Origin: Linanthus parryae
Taxonomy: Eukaryota; Streptophyta; Magnoliopsida; Ericales; Polemoniaceae
Assembly: GCA_023055425.1 (NCBI GenBank)
Contig: JALGPY010000007.1
Location: 19,912,001-19,976,000, forward strand
Direction: 5' to 3'
Length of the DNA stretch: 64,000 bases
A program made the position numbers and the translations under genes. Every line of letters begins with the position of its first letter. Position 1 is the stretch's first letter. The notes beneath the pieces were generated by a model that saw only the letters and a program-made list of their open reading frames with translations, had not been told where the DNA came from and searched no databases. Below, piece after piece: positions 61,840 through 64,000 of this stretch.

Positions 61840-64000
61840 ACTTGTTTAATACCTGCATGCACCCAGAAACTGTTAAATTTGGCAAGATACTTGCTCTATC
61901 TTATCGAATATGGGTTGAAGTTGGTTTTTTTCTCAATACAAAACGAAAAGTTAAATTGCTTGGATTTTGAAATTACTCATATCCACCTTTATGCAATTAC
62001 TTTCTTATCTTTTAAATAGTTGCGTAACATATATACACGGGGGACTACTGAAGGGATATCATTTCGGAAGACTTGTGATGGATACCAGCTTATTGTAGGG
62101 AATATATGATCCAGGCCAAATGTTTTTGATTTATCTGGTTGAGAGTATTCAGGGGCCAATGTCAGATGAGAAAGTAAGTTACTCATACTTGTTTATTCTC
62201 AAAGTAATCTCAAATTTGATATTATCAGCTTCTGCTTACCGAGTGCCAATATTATACAATCTGACAAGCTCCATTGAAATTGCAGTTGGCAGATGGTGTT
62301 TGCTGAGTCCCTAGGTCCATCATGTCCTTATATCTGCATGTGAGCTGCGGTAATTCAGTTTAATTTACAGTCTGTGCAACTTCAGAAAGTCAGGCTTTTA
62401 TGCACTTTGTTCATTCATTTAAGTTACTCATACGTTGTTAGTTTTTCACATCAAGTTAATCTACCTTCTCGATTCTCGATTTGGCCTGAGTAGCTATGAA
62501 GGACCATTTCTCGCAAAGCTCTGCAATCCCAGTCCGAATCACGTTTTCATCTCCAGAGCTGCCAATTTAACTCCTTCCATGGATGCCGCCACCGCCGGAA
62601 AGCCAATAGTCCCTGACTATGAGTTTCTCTTGCCAAGGTACTTTCCAAAAGGGCCCTTCTTTAAAGTTATTGTTATTTATATGCAAATACTACTTGCTGT
62701 CTTCAGTCTGATATCATGTTTAGTAATGTGCTTTAATATAGAGGTTTACTTGTATTTTGAGATCAAGAATCTATACAATGGAAGGAAAGAAACATGAGCA
62801 ACATAAGAGTGTCACTTAATGTGATGTTCATGTCCTATTTTATCTCTCCTTTGCGAGTACTATATCAAACAGTCCTAGAAAGCAGCATAACAGGATACAT
62901 TTATAGTAACAAATCAATAAGGCTTATTCTCATCAAGAACCTTGATGAACAAGTAGAAATACAAAATAGTATAGCCACCTCAAATTCGATAAAAGTAGAC
63001 ATCAACCATATCAGAGGTGATGCAAGTTAAGCATCACATTGAAGAAACAACAGATTTAGTCTAGCAACTAAGAGCACTTGTCAGCAAGCAATACCATTCT
63101 CATAACCCCTTTTCAGTTGCCTCTTTGAAAGCATCACTAAATTCCAATAAAAGCAAAGCATGGCCAATGTCTTCTGGTGTCACGCTAATGCCAACTACCG
63201 ATGTCAACTCATTGCCTTCCGGCAATGTCATTTCAGGTTCAACATGTTTGTTTTCGAGCTTTATCTTCTTTGTGTGGCCACCAAAAGATTCCACCAGCAT
63301 TCCATCATTAACACTGTTGTCACCTTCCAGTTTTCCCGTAATTTAGTAAAGATAGAGTATGATTAACTTCTGGTCAATATTGTTTTCGCACCCAATCAAA
63401 GTGGATGGAACTCCCTTACCAGTGCGAGGCTTCAAGGAACAGGCCTTATTTGACACACCCTTAGAGTCAGCGCCAGCTTTCTTCGACTTACTATGAGAAA
63501 TTTGAGGTAGAATGGTCTTCGTCAAGGAAACCTCAACATCCTGATTATTGTCCTCAACGCCCTTTAATGCTTCTCTCTTCATTTTCTTTACAATTTTCAC
63601 ACTAGGGCTTGATTGCAAAGGTAGAGATTGCACAGTTAGATCGACATTTCTAGTCGAGTCATTTTCCTTTCCCCTTTTTCTTGGAAAAGCAACAGCAGTT
63701 TCCTAGTAAAGTGAATGAGAAACCGAAATGAGCAAACAACAAATAAGTTCAAGGGAGCTTAATACTTCTTTCCTGGGTATTAAATTCGTAACATTCTTTT
63801 TTGAAAGACTGGTCTTGGTTAGCCTTACATCCACATCCTTGGCTACTTTGTTGCTGGCATTTTTCAGGGCCTTTAACATGCAGCACCTCTGAGACAGAAG
63901 AGAAACCACTTCTTTTAGCTGTGTGCACAAGTATACCAGCCGGCTGCTGTCCTCTCTTCTTCCTGGAAAGAGCATACATTTTGTCATTCACTATATGTAG
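61840..64000. repeat. Segmental duplicate of 46.9-53.5 kb
   Basis: 61840-62395 matches 46895-47880, 62475-62650 matches 51540-51720, and 62750-64000 matches about 51855-53500, all in the same orientation. The MITEs, LINE derivative and exon-like block at 48.4-51.4 kb are absent here. It continues past the right edge. Confidence 0.82.
63100..64000 (-). pseudogene. CDCA7-like gene fragment, copy 3 (partial at window edge)
   Basis: The minus strand keeps KKRGQQPAGILVHTAKRSGF then SSVSEVLHVKGPEK after an intact CTTTCCAG acceptor (about 63950), then the Lys-rich linker ending SLKPRTGKGVPSTLIGCE (about 63395) and LPEGNELTSVVGISVTPEDI then GHALLLLEFSDAFKEATE (63240-63118), matching the C-terminal part of plant zf-4CXXC_R1 proteins. 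It is better preserved than copies 1 and 2, but CQQQSSQGCG shows a frameshift after GPE. Upstream exons lie outside the window, so it could be the tail of a longer gene. Confidence 0.72.

Overview
The window looks like nuclear DNA of a core eudicot plant. It carries plant-only genes (ASYMMETRIC LEAVES 1, allene oxide cyclase), GT-AG introns, an intron-bearing elongator tRNA-Met, plant-type L1 LINEs, a Ty1/copia element primed by initiator tRNA-Met, and MITEs. The species cannot be told from the sequence. Most of the window is transposon-derived.

Layout. 1-6.4 kb: a LINE relic, then a young 5'-truncated LINE with an intact 1335-codon reading frame next to the 3' end of AS1 (minus strand). 6.6-10.8 kb: non-autonomous DNA transposons, including a G-rich Harbinger-type MITE. 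11.2-21.2 kb: a dead vacuolar amino-acid transporter gene (AVT1-like, minus strand) broken by a Stowaway MITE inside an exon and by an hAT-type MITE with 8-bp target duplications; that hAT MITE is itself split by an 8-kb copia element whose two LTRs look identical. 21.3-24.7 kb: AT-rich spacer with two more Stowaway MITEs and microsatellites. 24.7-30.4 kb: a full-length two-ORF LINE with target duplications, lying in the promoter of allene oxide cyclase (30.8-32.8 kb). The second AOC intron holds a Stowaway MITE and an antisense tRNA-Met gene. 33-35.8 kb: spacer with a LINE tail, an hAT-like MITE and a probable Helitron end.

36.1-47.2 kb: a five-exon gene for a 467-residue plant protein that I recognise only as an uncharacterised, propeller-like family; its 6.6-kb first intron is full of transposons. 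47.2-51.5 kb: MITEs, an exon-like block and an 874-bp non-autonomous LINE derivative. 51.5-55.2 kb: fragments of a zf-4CXXC_R1 (CDCA7-like) gene arranged as an inverted repeat of about 1.1 kb per arm around a spacer of roughly 45 nt. 55.7-57.8 kb: a decayed LINE. 58.5-61.0 kb: a Mutator-like element with long terminal inverted repeats and a perfect 9-bp target duplication, with an hAT-like MITE nested in it. 61.8-64.0 kb: a second copy of the 46.9-53.5 kb region, including a third CDCA7-like fragment that runs off the window.

Likely functional cellular genes are AS1 (leaf polarity and KNOX repression), AOC (jasmonate synthesis in plastids), the tRNA-Met and the 467-residue gene. The CDCA7-like inverted repeat is the most unusual structure: if transcribed through, it would fold into long double-stranded RNA matching a gene family tied to chromatin and DNA methylation.
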